A stretch of 64,000 nt of DNA from Mycobacteroides abscessus ATCC 19977 (lineage in GTDB: Bacteria > Actinomycetota > Actinomycetes > Mycobacteriales > Mycobacteriaceae): positions 4,898,001 to 4,962,000 of the forward strand of contig NC_010397.1 in NCBI RefSeq assembly GCF_000069185.1. The letters are read 5' to 3'. Below, one piece after another: positions 44,772 through 54,437 of this stretch. A program made the translations under genes and the position numbers. Each line of letters begins with the position of its first letter. Positions within the stretch are counted from its first letter, which is position 1. The notes under the pieces were generated by a model. The model was given only the letters and a program-made list of their open reading frames with translations, was not told the origin of the DNA and did not search any database.

Positions 44772-46232
44772 CTAAAATTCGATCCGATTGACGATGAAGC
44801 GGCCCGGGAATGCTTTTTGCATTTGCGCTAGCCAGTCTTCTTCGGCCTTGGTGTATTGATGGTTCGCATTGATGTTGTAGGTGACCGTCCATCGGGTTCG
44901 TTCCAGGACTTCCCTGTCGGTCACCATCTGGTCGGAGTCGAGCTTACCCTTCTTGTGCTCTGCCACCTGCTGAAGGTCTGGGTTGCCCCAGTCCCAGTGC
45001 CTGCCCGGAAGCGGTACCTTGTCGTAGTCCTCTTTTTTGCTTCCGAATTGAGGGGTCCAGCCTTCGCCTTTGTCGTATCCCATGACGTCGGCGGCGAGTT
45101 TGTCGAATGCGTCGCCGTCGGCCTGGTTTTGTCTAATGCGGTCGTAATAGTCGCTCCAGGTATCGATATCCATATCGCCGCCGCGCAATAAGTATCTCTG
45201 CCAAGCCATCCACTTTTCAAGTTTGAAGTATCGAATGGTCTTTTTGAAGGTTCCGTCGGGCTGTAGTTCATAGCTTTCTGCCGGAAACTGTGTTGTCTGA
45301 TCGAGGAGGCCCTGCATTGTGGGATTTAGGGCGGTCACGAACGTGCGCATGCTGGCGACCACGGGTTCCAGCGCGCGAATCAGACCGTTGATTTCTTTGC
45401 CGGTTTCGCCAACTTCGCGAGCAGTCAGCCGTCCGCCCACTTGAACGGCTTTCTTCCCGGCAATTCGTGTTCCCACGACGGTGGCGACGCCAATCAGCCC
45501 GATGATCAACACCAGGTCATCGATTGCTTTGGCGCTGGCCTCACGGAACGCATGTATCGCGGTGCCGAAAGTCGATGTAAACGAGGCCATCTGCATGGCG
45601 TCACCCGCGATGGCATTCGCGGGTTCGTTGAGCTTCATGATCGCGTCGTAGAACGGCATCGCATCGGTCATCGATGGGTCGGGGCGATGAATTTTGGCGA
45701 TCCATTCACTGCCCGATCGGTTGATGGCGTTCCCGAGCGCGGTCCACGCCGGAGCCATGCGGCCCAATTTCTCGTAATCGCCGTTGGGACAAGGCTCACC
45801 CACGGCATCCACCAGACCAGGGATGAAGTCATCCAACCCAGGGCCGTTGTCGCCGACAGCCGACGGTGGCGTGTTCGCGACCGACGACGATATGGGCGGT
45901 TTCGGGGGCGCGGAATTGGGGCCCGGATATCCGCGCCGGCCTGCTTCCCATTCGGCGAACTGATGGTTAACGCCCGCTTGGTGAACTTTCTGCGCCATGC
46001 TGGACCAGGCGCTGACCAACGATGCGGCCCCGTGTAGCACGGTTTTAGCCGACGCATCGTACGGCGTGCCCCATCCCGAGCCTTTGGCGTCGTTGCCTGC
46101 CATTTTCTGGCTGTACAACAGCCCGCCGTCGCCGGTCGCCGTGGAAACAGCTCCGGCAAGGCTCGATGCAGCTTGGCCAAGGCAGGCCGCCGTGTAGAAG
46201 AACCAGTCAGGTTCGACCGTCACCTTGGGCAC
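44772..46232 (-). CDS. ESX-linked polymorphic toxin with C-terminal nuclease-like tip
   Basis: 486 aa from GTG 46232, one base after the WXG100 stop. The N-terminal 300 residues are helical and LXG/WXG-like (DWFFYTAACLGQAASSLAG, LVSAWSSMAQKVHQAG) with a Pro/Ser-rich linker (NSAPPKPPISSSVA). One hydrophobic segment is visible at about 245-265 (DDLVLIIGLIGVATVVGT). The C-terminal 150 residues form the variable tip. QQVAEHKKGKLDSDQ supplies an E-x-K-like pair and RWTVTYNINANHQY follows, compatible with a restriction-endonuclease-fold toxin. The activity is inference. Confidence 0.75.
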   Translation of the reverse strand: MPKVTVEPDWFFYTAACLGQAASSLAGAVSTATGDGGLLYSQKMAGNDAKGSGWGTPYDASAKTVLHGAASLVSAWSSMAQKVHQAGVNHQFAEWEAGRRGYPGPNSAPPKPPISSSVANTPPSAVGDNGPGLDDFIPGLVDAVGEPCPNGDYEKLGRMAPAWTALGNAINRSGSEWIAKIHRPDPSMTDAMPFYDAIMKLNEPANAIAGDAMQMASFTSTFGTAIHAFREASAKAIDDLVLIIGLIGVATVVGTRIAGKKAVQVGGRLTAREVGETGKEINGLIRALEPVVASMRTFVTALNPTMQGLLDQTTQFPAESYELQPDGTFKKTIRYFKLEKWMAWQRYLLRGGDMDIDTWSDYYDRIRQNQADGDAFDKLAADVMGYDKGEGWTPQFGSKKEDYDKVPLPGRHWDWGNPDLQQVAEHKKGKLDSDQMVTDREVLERTRWTVTYNINANHQYTKAEEDWLAQMQKAFPGRFIVNRIEF

Positions 46233-46233
46233 G

Positions 46234-46557
46234 TCAAGAACCCTGCCCGAGCATGGCAATGTTGGTCGCAATCACCTTCCGATACGTCTGCGAAGCCGTG
46301 TTCGCCCAGGACGCCATATCAGATGCATTCTCACGCAGTTCTTTTAGCTTCTCTAGCCAGTCGCGGTGCCGAGCCTGATAAGCGTCATTGGCCTCGCCTG
46401 ACCAGACCGTCGAGTCAGACAGCTCGGAGATGACTTTCTCCACGGTCGCGAGGCTTTCCGCGGCAAGCGTGACCCATCGCTTGACGTCCGCCTCTAGCTG
46501 ATCAAGCTCATCAGCATCAAACGTGTACCGCCCCGACGGATCCTGGCTGCGCGGCAT
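46234..46557 (-). CDS. WXG100-family ESX protein
   Basis: 107 aa with the hairpin motif TVWSGEANDAYQARHRDW (W-S-G turn) between two helices. The C-terminus contains YRKVIATN. Paired with the next WXG100 gene (46557-46862), overlapping by 1 nt, likely forming a heterodimer needed to export the toxin through a type VII system encoded elsewhere. Confidence 0.88.
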   Translation of the reverse strand: MPRSQDPSGRYTFDADELDQLEADVKRWVTLAAESLATVEKVISELSDSTVWSGEANDAYQARHRDWLEKLKELRENASDMASWANTASQTYRKVIATNIAMLGQGS

Positions 46558-46862
46558 TACTGGCCCCCCAGCCGCGAGGCGTTGATCGCTTCTTGCTGCA
46601 GGAACTGAGTGACATTCCCCCGAACTCTGCTCTCAATCTCCTTGGCATCACCTACGATCCGCGATGCCGCCTCGCGGAACTCCTGCCAACTCTCCTCATA
46701 CAGCTTCGCCGAATCACCCGTCCACGACACCCCCACGACGCCCTCGACATTGCTGACAAGTTGCCTCAACGACTCCTCAAGATCCCGCGCCACCGTGCCG
46801 AGTCGATCTACATTCGGAATCACCGCATCGACCGACAGGTGCATAGAATTACCCCCGCTCAT
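46557..46862 (-). CDS. WXG100-family ESX protein
   Basis: 101 aa. SWTGDSAKLYEESWQEF holds the W-x-G hairpin; helices flank it (LGTVARDLEESLRQLVSNVE and RIVGDAKEIESRVRGNVTQF). First of the WXG pair. It follows the lipoprotein gene after a 98-nt gap, which may contain an internal promoter. Confidence 0.88.
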   Translation of the reverse strand: MSGGNSMHLSVDAVIPNVDRLGTVARDLEESLRQLVSNVEGVVGVSWTGDSAKLYEESWQEFREAASRIVGDAKEIESRVRGNVTQFLQQEAINASRLGGQ

Positions 46863-46960
46863 GGCTCACCTCTCTGCCCAGAATCCGCCAACACCTAAGT
46901 ACGACGGCCATAGCGCAGATTCGGTTCCACCGAATCCGCAGGCAATCTGCCAAACAGAGG

Positions 46961-47530
46961 TCAGGCCGGGAAATACGGCAAGAATGCATCCAGGTGCGCG
47001 CGGGCCGCGGTCAAGCAATCCGGGAAATCGCCGAACGTACCCATTGCGCTGGACGCGTTGACTCCGTAGGTGCCTGTGGTTGCCTCGACATCTATGGCGC
47101 AGGCCGTGGGGTCGTTCTTGTAAATCAGGAAGCTCAACGCGCGCCGACCGTTGATGTCGAACTCTTTGAAGTCGCCGTGGAAGTCGACTTTCTTGTCCAT
47201 CTCCAGGGTGTAGTTCGAGGCCACCGCGCTAACTCCGTAACGCGCCTGCGCCAGGTACCCGCACCGGTTGTTCTCGATATCCCCGTCAGCAGACCTATCG
47301 GGTTTCGGAGGAAGACGGTCCAGCTTCTGTTGGGCGATCACGCTTGCCGGGATCTGCGAGCACGGATCAAAAGTGATCTTGGCCCTGCCCGCGGTATTGG
47401 TGGCGACCGCCGATGTAGAGGTGCTCGTACTCGTGGATGCATCTTGCGGCTGGATACGCGAGTGGCTACAGGACACCGTCAACGCCGCAGTCAACGCCAA
47501 GACCGGTAGCACCCATGAATTAGTGGCCAT
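46961..47530 (-). CDS. DUF3558-type lipoprotein
   Basis: 189 aa from ATG 47530 (MATNSWVLPVL). The signal peptide ends in TVSCS, a plausible lipobox. A Ser/Thr-rich linker precedes the DUF3558 core: FDPCSQIPASVIAQQKLD, NNRCGYL, FLIYKNDPTACAIDVEA and FPDCLTAARAHLD, with paired Cys. Mycobacterial DUF3558 lipoproteins often sit beside ESX substrate cassettes. It overlaps the upstream gene by 11 nt; the longer listed frame through that gene is spurious. Confidence 0.85.
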   Translation of the reverse strand: MATNSWVLPVLALTAALTVSCSHSRIQPQDASTSTSTSTSAVATNTAGRAKITFDPCSQIPASVIAQQKLDRLPPKPDRSADGDIENNRCGYLAQARYGVSAVASNYTLEMDKKVDFHGDFKEFDINGRRALSFLIYKNDPTACAIDVEATTGTYGVNASSAMGTFGDFPDCLTAARAHLDAFLPYFPA

Positions 47531-47891
47531 CGCCTGGCTTGAATTTGCGCGCGTTGTCCTCTTCCATCTGCCGGTAGGCAGCGCGGGACGCCAAGAACAG
47601 CGACTTGAATTCGTCCACCCGCTCCATATGCGACTTGAACGTGGCAGCCGCGCTGTTATCTGGAGCTGCTGCCTTCTCCTGAAACTTGCGCGCGAGCGCC
47701 GCGCCCGAGGAGAGGTGATCCTCGGAGAACCCCAACGGATGGTGGCCCAGGCTCTTCGCATCGTTGTACAACCGCTCCAACTGATCCCGGTACACATCGC
47801 ATGCCTTGATGAGCTCGCTGAACGCTTCGTCATCCATGTGCAACGCCAACTGGCCAGCATTCGCGTTCTTGATCAGATCCTCGATACCCAC
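47520..47891 (-). CDS. EspC-like ESX-associated small helical protein
   Basis: 123 aa, all-helical, no signal peptide (FSELIKACDVYRDQLERLYN, GALARKF region, MERVDEFKSLFLASRAAYRQ). The size and YRQMEEDN tail recall ESX-secreted EspC/WXG-like proteins with a Y-x3-D/E signal. First gene of the cassette leading to lipoprotein, WXG100 pair, toxin and immunity genes. Confidence 0.7.
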   Translation of the reverse strand: MGIEDLIKNANAGQLALHMDDEAFSELIKACDVYRDQLERLYNDAKSLGHHPLGFSEDHLSSGAALARKFQEKAAAPDNSAAATFKSHMERVDEFKSLFLASRAAYRQMEEDNARKFKPGDGH

Positions 47892-48103
47892 GATTCCCTC
47901 CCATGCCCTGGCGAACTACCGAGCACGCTACACCCAGCGGGCAGCTACCAGCAGAGTTAGACATTTTGGAACAGGCAAGTAATGCTGACTAACGCCCCAG
48001 TTCGGCGGCCATCGAATCGGCAGCTCGCCAGTAGCACCGCCAACGGCCTCAGCACTCCACTAGATCTTGATTCAAAACGAATCACGGAGGGGATTGGCTC
48101 GTC

Positions 48104-48550
48104 TTGGACATCGATGTGCCTACCGCCCAGCGTCAGCTCACCATTGCAGCTGCGCATCAACGCCTCTGCCGTCGTGAACTTGAACGTGCCATCTACCGCG
48201 CGGCCCGCCACGCCGGGCTCACACAACGACAGATCAGTGACATCGTGGGCAGCTACTCCCAGGCCACTATTCAAAGGATCATTCGTCGGATGGCACTGGA
48301 TCCCTCCCTTTTAGAAGAGTCGCCCACCGACACCGTCGACCGACGGGCAGCGGGCCTCATCACCGACGAGGAGATGATGAACAAGCTACTGCACCGTAAT
48401 TACGGCTTTGGGGCCGCCGTGCGTATCGACGGCGTGGTGACCGACGCCTATGCGCGCGGAACCTGGGATGACATCGAAATGGCTTACTACCAGCGACTAC
48501 TCACCGATGATGAGTCCCACACATTGGCCGACTACCCCCTGAGAACCTGA
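48104..48550 (+). CDS. HTH DNA-binding protein
   Basis: 148 aa from TTG 48104, preceded by GGAGGGG. The HTH spans about 25-62: LERAIYRAARHAGLTQRQIS, DIVGSYSQATIQRIIRRM. The C-terminal half (EEMMNKLLHRNYGFGAAVRI, WDDIEMAYYQRLLTDDE) is unrecognised. It is divergent from the ESX cassette and is a candidate regulator of it. GTG 48113 is an alternative start. Confidence 0.7.
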   Translation: MDIDVPTAQRQLTIAAAHQRLCRRELERAIYRAARHAGLTQRQISDIVGSYSQATIQRIIRRMALDPSLLEESPTDTVDRRAAGLITDEEMMNKLLHRNYGFGAAVRIDGVVTDAYARGTWDDIEMAYYQRLLTDDESHTLADYPLRT

Positions 48551-48716
48551 TGGCGACCAGCCACGACGACCAGCCGTAACAGCACCTCCGGCCTGTTCTC
48601 GAAATCGGATGAAACAGCCAAAGCGCAACGATCAGCCCCGCCCGCCCACGACACCGCGCTACTGAACTAAGTGGGATCAGCGGTCGGTCGGACCCCTGGA
48701 AACCGCTGCGGAACAG

Positions 48717-49271
48717 TCAGTTGTCGTGCGCGTGGCGAGTGAGAACCTCGTTGATAAACAGCTGTTTGCCTGCGGTGTAGGCCTCGCGATCGTGACGGTG
48801 ATGCTTGGCCAGTTGGATTTTCAGATCCGCGTAGGTGCGAACAAGGTCCGGGTCGATACGCAGCGCGTCCCTGAAAGCGAGCTGTTGGTGCCATCTGGCA
48901 CTGTCGTTCGTCAGCAGGTGTAGATGAGCCGTTCGGCGACCATCAACAACTTTGACGAAGAACCGGCGATCGAGCCGACGATCCAGATATGTTGGAACGT
49001 AACACCATTGGTGTGGGGCAAGCTTAGCGGCGATGGCATTAGCCACTTCTAGGTTCGTGACAAGTGCTTGGAGGTCAATGATCGGTTTGGCGGCCAGCCC
49101 AGGAACAGCGGTTGAGCCGACATGCTCAACTCCCTCGGCGAGTCACGGAGCCAGAAGCGCGCGCAGCCGGCAGCGTTCCTTCGCACCGTGCATGGCCCAA
49201 GCCGGGTCATAGCCGACGATCTCAACGTCCTCGGTGGCCCAATTTGGCCACAAGACTGAATCTTCGCTCAT
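48717..49271 (-). pseudogene. GrpB-family (UPF0157) gene with in-frame stop
   Basis: From ATG 49271 the frame encodes the GrpB N-terminus (EIVGYDPAWA, LRALLAP), then TGA at 49145-49143, then continues in the same frame with LAEGVEHVGSTAVPGLAAKP and IIDLQA, RFFVKVVDGRRTAHLHLL, WHQQLAFRDAL and DREAYTAGKQ. The stop probably replaces Trp (TGG to TGA). The downstream part could be translated from Met 49046, but without the N-terminal half it is probably inactive. Family role: nucleotidyltransferase-like, poorly defined. Confidence 0.85.
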
Positions 49272-49354
49272 GAGTTTGACTTTCCCTCACCTAGCATCGC
49301 GATAGCAGGTCGTAGTTGCGCGCTACTGGCGACTCGCATTTTCGAGATCGATAG

Positions 49355-49477
49355 CTATGTTTGTTCCGTGATCTGCTGGATGGCCGCAGCGACTGCGGCA
49401 GGTTCCTCGCGTTGGAGGGTGTGAGGTCGCCGGTGGGCGGCACTTGTCCAGGATCCAGGCGATATCTCAGCTTCCAG
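49355..49477 (-). pseudogene. C-terminal remnant of an alpha/beta hydrolase
   Basis: A frame ending at TAG 49357-49355 reads SWTSAAHRRPHTLQREEPAA and VAAAIQQITEQT, matching the His-containing tail of alpha/beta hydrolases (the H-x-PHxE-P region). No upstream hydrolase sequence is present, so only the 3' end remains. Confidence 0.5.
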
Positions 49478-49582
49478 CAGTCGCGACGAGGCTAATTCGT
49501 GCAAATTAGCATCACTCAATGGGCTTGGAATGCTCGCACATCGCTAGATGAACGGTTCATGAGATCTTGCCTCCAAATGTAG

Positions 49583-51140
49583 TTAGAGGGTTTGCATTAT
49601 TGGCCACATTGTTGACCAGGGTTGTATCGGTCCGGTGCATTTCCAGATTGTGATGTCGCGTGTGACTTGTGGCATGCCCAGGCGTACACCGAATTTCGCC
49701 GCCGCCACGACAGTGGTGAATCGGGCTTGCAGATCGGCTTTGGTGCTGCCGACCCATAAAACAGTCTCGGCGTTGTCGGGTGGGGCACCGAAGTATCCGA
49801 AGCCGCGCTTGGGACTGAAGATCGCAGGAAGACCAGCCGCGGACTGGTAGTAGTCGAGGGCGCTGGCTTGGATGTAGCGTTCGGTGATGATGACCGCGCT
49901 GCGGCGCTGCTCGGCCGGTAGCTCTTGGTAGATGCTGGTTACCGTCGCCGTCAATTCCGGCCAGCCGAACTCGCCGTAGGCCTGACTGGCCAGTCCTGCA
50001 GCGAAATCGGTGGCGGGAGCAAGTTGGGAAGCCGGTCGCCACGGGGTTGCCCAGATCACGAATGCTGCGACCGACACCACCGCCACGGGGTACGGCGGCA
50101 ATTGTGACCCAGCGGCTGCGTAACGCTGTCAGTTCGACGGCTCCTGCTGCGATCACTGCCGCGTAGATGCCGGCGCCGTATTGGATGCGCCCGCCGGTGA
50201 CCGCGAAGATCACCACCACGATCAGAAACGTCAAGCCTAGAAACCTGTACGGCTGCAGTCGCGGTGACCGCCATAGCTGCCACGCCCCATATACCAACAA
50301 CACGGCACCGAGCACCCCGCACATTTGCACGGCTCGCGGAATGAAGGTCGCCGGACCGAACAACATGCTGGTCTGGCCACGAATCACCGCGCCCATCGCT
50401 GCCTGCGGCCACCCATGCTGGCTCTGCCAAATCAGCATCGGGATCGCTGATAGTGCCACCGCGACCGCGCTGAACCACAGGGTGGGGCGACGCAGCAACT
50501 CTCTGGGTCCCAAGCATCCCACGGCGATCAGCGTTGCGATCCAAAAGATCGGGATAAGCCACTTCACCTGCAGCGCAGCCATAGTCACCAGCCCGGCCAC
50601 AAGCAGCAATCCATCGCGGCGGGTCCGCACCCAACGCACCACAAGCCACGACAGCAGCGCCCACATTGCGGTGTCGATGATGTTGGTGGTCAACGTGCCT
50701 GCCTCGCCCAATATGCCGAACGCCGTACTGCAGGCCACCGCAGCAAGAACCTGCGCGCTGCGACCGCCACCGAACTCACGTGCGATGAGCGCACTGACCG
50801 TCACGACCACAAGAACGGCAATGATTCCCTGAATGCGCAGCGCAACAAATGATCCCGGAAACACCCAGTCCACACCGCGGGCAAGCAGCGGCACCAACGG
50901 ACCCTGATCGGCGTAGCTGAACGAGGGCCGCTTGCCCGCCGCGATGAAATACAGCTCGTCGTAGTAATAGCCATACCGTGTGGCCGACAACACCGCCACA
51001 ACCCCAGCCACAACAACCACCAATGCGACCGCACCCGCCGCGAACGGCGGACAATCGCTGGACGTCTTCTCGACAACAGACTCAGGCACGCCCCCAACAG
51101 TAAAAGCAGAAACCGCCAACGTCTTGTCCGTACCCGGCAA
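49583..51140 (-). pseudogene. GT39-type membrane glycosyltransferase with a frameshift
   Basis: The first frame (start TTG 51140) has about ten hydrophobic helices and the GT39/PMT-like YYYDELYFIAAG and SYADQGPLVPLLAR motifs. It is sensible to RWVTIAAVP near nt 50085. It then becomes Arg/His-rich junk to 49557, while the adjacent frame continues with YPVAVVSVAAFVIWATPW, LPAEQRRSAVIITERYIQAS and FGYFGAPPDN, ending at 49583. A single-base indel near 50080-50100 explains this. The complete protein would transfer sugar from polyprenyl-phosphate donors at the membrane. Confidence 0.78.
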
Positions 51141-51265
51141 TCAGTCACCCATGACTACACCGTGACCGAACCTCTCCTCGCCACGGTCACAGCGTGTGAT
51201 CGAGGCACCGCCCGACGTGAACTTCAGCTAATAGACCCGCACCTGCGATTTGTACACGCCCTCAA

Positions 51266-52180
51266 TCAGGACGAGTCAGCAAGGAGCCGATCAAGAGTGC
51301 GCCGACCGACCCTGCTCATGGCCGGGTTGCTGTTGGCGTAATACCAGACCAGTCCCATCGCCTGCTGAAACGCCCACGCCCGGCCTCGCTGCCACTGAAG
51401 CTCATCAGGACGCAGACTCTCACGAAACACCTTGCGGGCAGCAGCATCAAGAAGATGCCAAGCACCCACTAGATCCAGTGCGGGATCGGCTGGACCGAGC
51501 CCGCCAGCATCGAGGACACCCGCCAAACGCCCCTCGCCAGACACGAGCATATTCCCCGGAATCAAGTCACGATGACTGGTGACGTCAACATCAGACCCGC
51601 GCGGCAATTCACGCATCTGCGCCCACACCTGACGCAATCGCGGCACATCAAGAAGCCCGGCGCTGCGCTCAAAACACATCTGCATCCACTCGTCATGAAG
51701 AGCGATCACACCGCCGCGACCAGGGCCCTCGAAATTCTTTCCGCCGGTCGAGATCATGCGCACTCCGGCAACGAATTCAGCCAAGTCCCGCGCAAACCCC
51801 GCCGAATCGCCTGGATCGCGGCCGGTCGCTACGACGCCAGGCAGCCAGGTTTGCACAGACCACGGCAACCCATAACCCGGCCCCGGGGAACCGATCGCTA
51901 CCGGCTCCGGCGTGGGAAACCGCGTGCGCCCAACCAGTTTCGCCGCAGCGTCTGACTCGGCCTGCAGCTGCTGCAATACCGCACCGGGATCTTCGCCTTG
52001 CAACGGAAACCGCGCCGCGAACTGACTACCGATGCGGAAAATCGCGTTGACCGTTCCCACGCTCTGAACAGGCCTAATCGGCTGAACTCGCCACTGAGGA
52101 AACTGAGCATCGATCAAACCCCGCACCACCGATGATGTGATCCTCACCTGACCGGCATGCATATCCACAGCCCGCAGCAT
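51266..52180 (-). CDS. Aminoglycoside phosphotransferase (APH)-family kinase
   Basis: 304 aa from ATG 52180 (GGGGGGA upstream). APH fold: FAARFPLQ (Lys-equivalent strand), the Brenner-type loop SHRDLIPGNML (His-x-Asp...Asn) and VLDAGGLGPADPALDL in place of DFG/DxD. Family members phosphorylate aminoglycosides, macrolides or metabolites. The substrate is unknown, so resistance should not be assumed. The frame can be extended to 52273 but the leader looks unnatural. Confidence 0.85.
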   Translation of the reverse strand: MLRAVDMHAGQVRITSSVVRGLIDAQFPQWRVQPIRPVQSVGTVNAIFRIGSQFAARFPLQGEDPGAVLQQLQAESDAAAKLVGRTRFPTPEPVAIGSPGPGYGLPWSVQTWLPGVVATGRDPGDSAGFARDLAEFVAGVRMISTGGKNFEGPGRGGVIALHDEWMQMCFERSAGLLDVPRLRQVWAQMRELPRGSDVDVTSHRDLIPGNMLVSGEGRLAGVLDAGGLGPADPALDLVGAWHLLDAAARKVFRESLRPDELQWQRGRAWAFQQAMGLVWYYANSNPAMSRVGRRTLDRLLADSS

Positions 52181-52300
52181 TCGCCCGATCCCCCCATCCC
52201 GCAAGTTAATAACCGTGGCCCGGTGGATCAGGTGCTTGCTGACCCCGAGGGCAGCGAGTTCGGTATCGTCCACGACACCTGGGCCTGATGCTGGCGGTAA

Positions 52301-52894
52301 CTATTGGTGACTGGCTTTGACCCATACCATGCCGATACCCGACTCTGCTGGGGTACATACCGGTCGCTCATACCGCTCAACTAGCCTGTATCCCAAGCGT
52401 TTCGGAACCGCTACACTGCGCACATTAGCGATATCGCAGCGAATCTCAACGCGATCCACACCAGGTAGGGCCAACGCGGCCTCGGTTAACGCCGCCACAC
52501 AGCGGGTGATGAGGCCTTGGCCGGTGTGCGCCACATGGCACCAGTAGCCAATCTCCAGTGCGCCTGGGCCTACGCAGTCGTGTAACCCGAGACCACCCAA
52601 AACGGCCTCGCGAGCATCGAAGATGCCGTAGTTACAGTCACCACTCGAAGTGGGCCATCCCCTGGCGGCTGAGTCGATAAACGCCTGCGCGCCTTCGATG
52701 GTCATCGGTTCGGCCAGCCATCTCATCCACGGATGCAGATGCCCGTACGAGCTAGTGACCGCTTCATGCATTGCGGACACATCACCGACTCGCCAGCGCC
52801 TCATCACGAACTCGTCAGCAACGATCCGTTCCTGCGGCACAGCGTGTGAGAACGGCCCCGAACTGTCCGGGACCCCGTTTTGCTTATCGCTCAT
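52301..52894 (-). CDS. GNAT-family N-acetyltransferase
   Basis: 197 aa from ATG 52894 (GAGGTGGGC upstream). RimJ/RimL-like GNAT: VMRRWRVGDVSAMHEAV, LHPWMRWLAEP, YGIFDAREAVLGGLGLHD, LEIGYWCHVAHTGQGLITR (acetyl-CoA-binding turn, Q-x-x-G-like) and RCDIANVRSVAVPKRLGY. Acetyl acceptor unknown; ribosomal-protein or small-molecule amines are typical. Follows the same strand as the APH gene. Confidence 0.88.
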   Translation of the reverse strand: MSDKQNGVPDSSGPFSHAVPQERIVADEFVMRRWRVGDVSAMHEAVTSSYGHLHPWMRWLAEPMTIEGAQAFIDSAARGWPTSSGDCNYGIFDAREAVLGGLGLHDCVGPGALEIGYWCHVAHTGQGLITRCVAALTEAALALPGVDRVEIRCDIANVRSVAVPKRLGYRLVERYERPVCTPAESGIGMVWVKASHQ

Positions 52895-53243
52895 TGCCCA
52901 CCTCAGCACCGTAAGCCGGCAACCCGCTACACCGTTGTCTGGCGGGTGCCCCCTCTCGACCTAAAACTTCCACCACTTTCCACTTCTTATCTGTAATGGT
53001 TCTGCCGCTGTATACGACTGTTACTCAAGGATGTTCGATAGGGCGTATTGGGCTTGGTCAACAGTGTTATCTGTAATGGTGTTCCCGATGGCGGATCGGG
53101 CGGATGTGAATGCGGCTTGCTGTCGGTGATAACACTCGAGTGGCTATGAGTCGTCGATGGAGTCCAGGCATTGGTGCGGTAGGCGGACACCATGATCATG
53201 GTGGTGACGGATGGCAGTGCGTTCTGAGATTCGTCGGTGATGA
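52895..53243. other. Intergenic region with a 14-bp direct repeat
   Basis: No convincing gene. TTATCTGTAATGGT occurs twice, at 52987-53000 and 53067-53080, with an 80-bp offset. The repeats could be regulatory or a remnant of a duplication at an island edge. A long minus-strand frame here is a shadow of the MFS gene. Confidence 0.5.
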
Positions 53244-54437
53244 TTACTGGGATGGGTTTGTGGCGGTAGCCGCTGCAGCGCCGATGATCCCGGCGACTCC
53301 TAGCGCCACGAACATGGCGGGATACCCGTGCAGGAGTTGGGCTAGCGCTGCACCTGTGAAAGGGGCGAGCGCCGTGGTGAGCATGATCGGCGCGGTGAGA
53401 AGTCCACTGAGGTGCCCGTAATGGGTGCTGCCCCATCGTTCGGTGATGGCGGTTGCTTGCAGAAGGGTCATGATTCCGCGCGCCATTCCGGCGGCGACGG
53501 CGACGGCGATTAACGATACGGCAGAAGCGAAGACCCCTAGTAGTGCAGTGGTAGCGGCTACTACCCCCATGATCAGCAAGGTGCGGGGCACGACCGAGAT
53601 ACATTGCGCCAATGCAGGATACCCGAAGCGCCCGATCACCTGTCCTACTCCGCCCAGGGCGAGAGCGGTGGCTGCAACGGTGCCGTCCAGGCCACGCTGG
53701 TTCATCAGCGGGACCAGGTTCACGATGACTGCATAGGAGGCACATGAGGCCAGGGCGAACGCGATGATCAGGGAAATAAACGGTCTGCTTCGTGCGATTC
53801 GGGTTGGCGATTCAGCCAGATGCGTCGCCGGTAGCGAAGGCCAGGGTCGGCGCAGCCCAATGATGTGCGCGGGGACCGTGATTATCGTCAGTAGCACGGC
53901 CAAGGCCAGATATGTTGTGCGCCAATCCATGTGTGATGCCAAGACGGCGGTCAGCGGGACAAACACTGTGCTGGCCAGTCCCGCAACGAGGGTCAGAACC
54001 ATTAGTGCGCGCACCGCACCCGGTCCGTACCAGCGGGTCAGTGCGGCGAAGGCGGGCGGGTAGAACACCGCGGCCATCGCGATCCCGGCCATGAGCCATG
54101 CGGCGAGGAACCAGCCGTAATTCGGTGCCATCGCCACCCCGATTAACGCTGCAGGGCCCCATAGTGATCCGGCTGTCATGAGCCAACGTGGGCCGTGCCG
54201 GTCCAGCCAGCGGCCCACCCCGATACCAGCCGCCGCCGCGACCACCAGTGCGGCCGAAAAGGCCGCCGTTACCGCCGGTGCGGACCACCCGGTGTCGGCA
54301 GTGATGCGCGGCGCCAACACTGGGAAGGCGTAGTAGAGCACGCCCCAGCTGGTGATCTCGGTGAGACACAGCGTGATCAGTACGCCGCGCAGCCCAGTGA
54401 TCGAGTGCGGCTGCGCGTGCACCGCGGCGGTGCTCAT
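53244..54437 (-). CDS. MFS transporter of the arsenic locus
   Basis: 397 aa, about 12 hydrophobic segments. ITSWGVLYYAFPVLAPRI and GRWLDRHGPRWL (motif A-like) identify an MFS protein of the monocarboxylate/oxalate-like branch. Its start overlaps the flavoprotein stop by 4 nt (ATGA), so the two are translationally coupled. In actinobacterial ars clusters such transporters accompany flavin monooxygenases and arsR; efflux of an arsenic species is inferred. Confidence 0.85.
   Translation of the reverse strand: MSTAAVHAQPHSITGLRGVLITLCLTEITSWGVLYYAFPVLAPRITADTGWSAPAVTAAFSAALVVAAAAGIGVGRWLDRHGPRWLMTAGSLWGPAALIGVAMAPNYGWFLAAWLMAGIAMAAVFYPPAFAALTRWYGPGAVRALMVLTLVAGLASTVFVPLTAVLASHMDWRTTYLALAVLLTIITVPAHIIGLRRPWPSLPATHLAESPTRIARSRPFISLIIAFALASCASYAVIVNLVPLMNQRGLDGTVAATALALGGVGQVIGRFGYPALAQCISVVPRTLLIMGVVAATTALLGVFASAVSLIAVAVAAGMARGIMTLLQATAITERWGSTHYGHLSGLLTAPIMLTTALAPFTGAALAQLLHGYPAMFVALGVAGIIGAAAATATNPSQ

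Noticed and set aside
46961..47860. 299-codon frame as one protein
   Set aside because: The first 110 residues are an out-of-frame reading of the EspC-like gene. The real lipoprotein starts at 47530 with its signal peptide.
51266..52180. Aminoglycoside resistance gene
   Set aside because: The APH fold is clear but family members have many substrates, so resistance is not claimed.
52987..53745. 252-codon minus-strand ORF
   Set aside because: Most of it is an out-of-frame reading of the MFS gene; the rest is His/Arg/Ser-rich without motifs.
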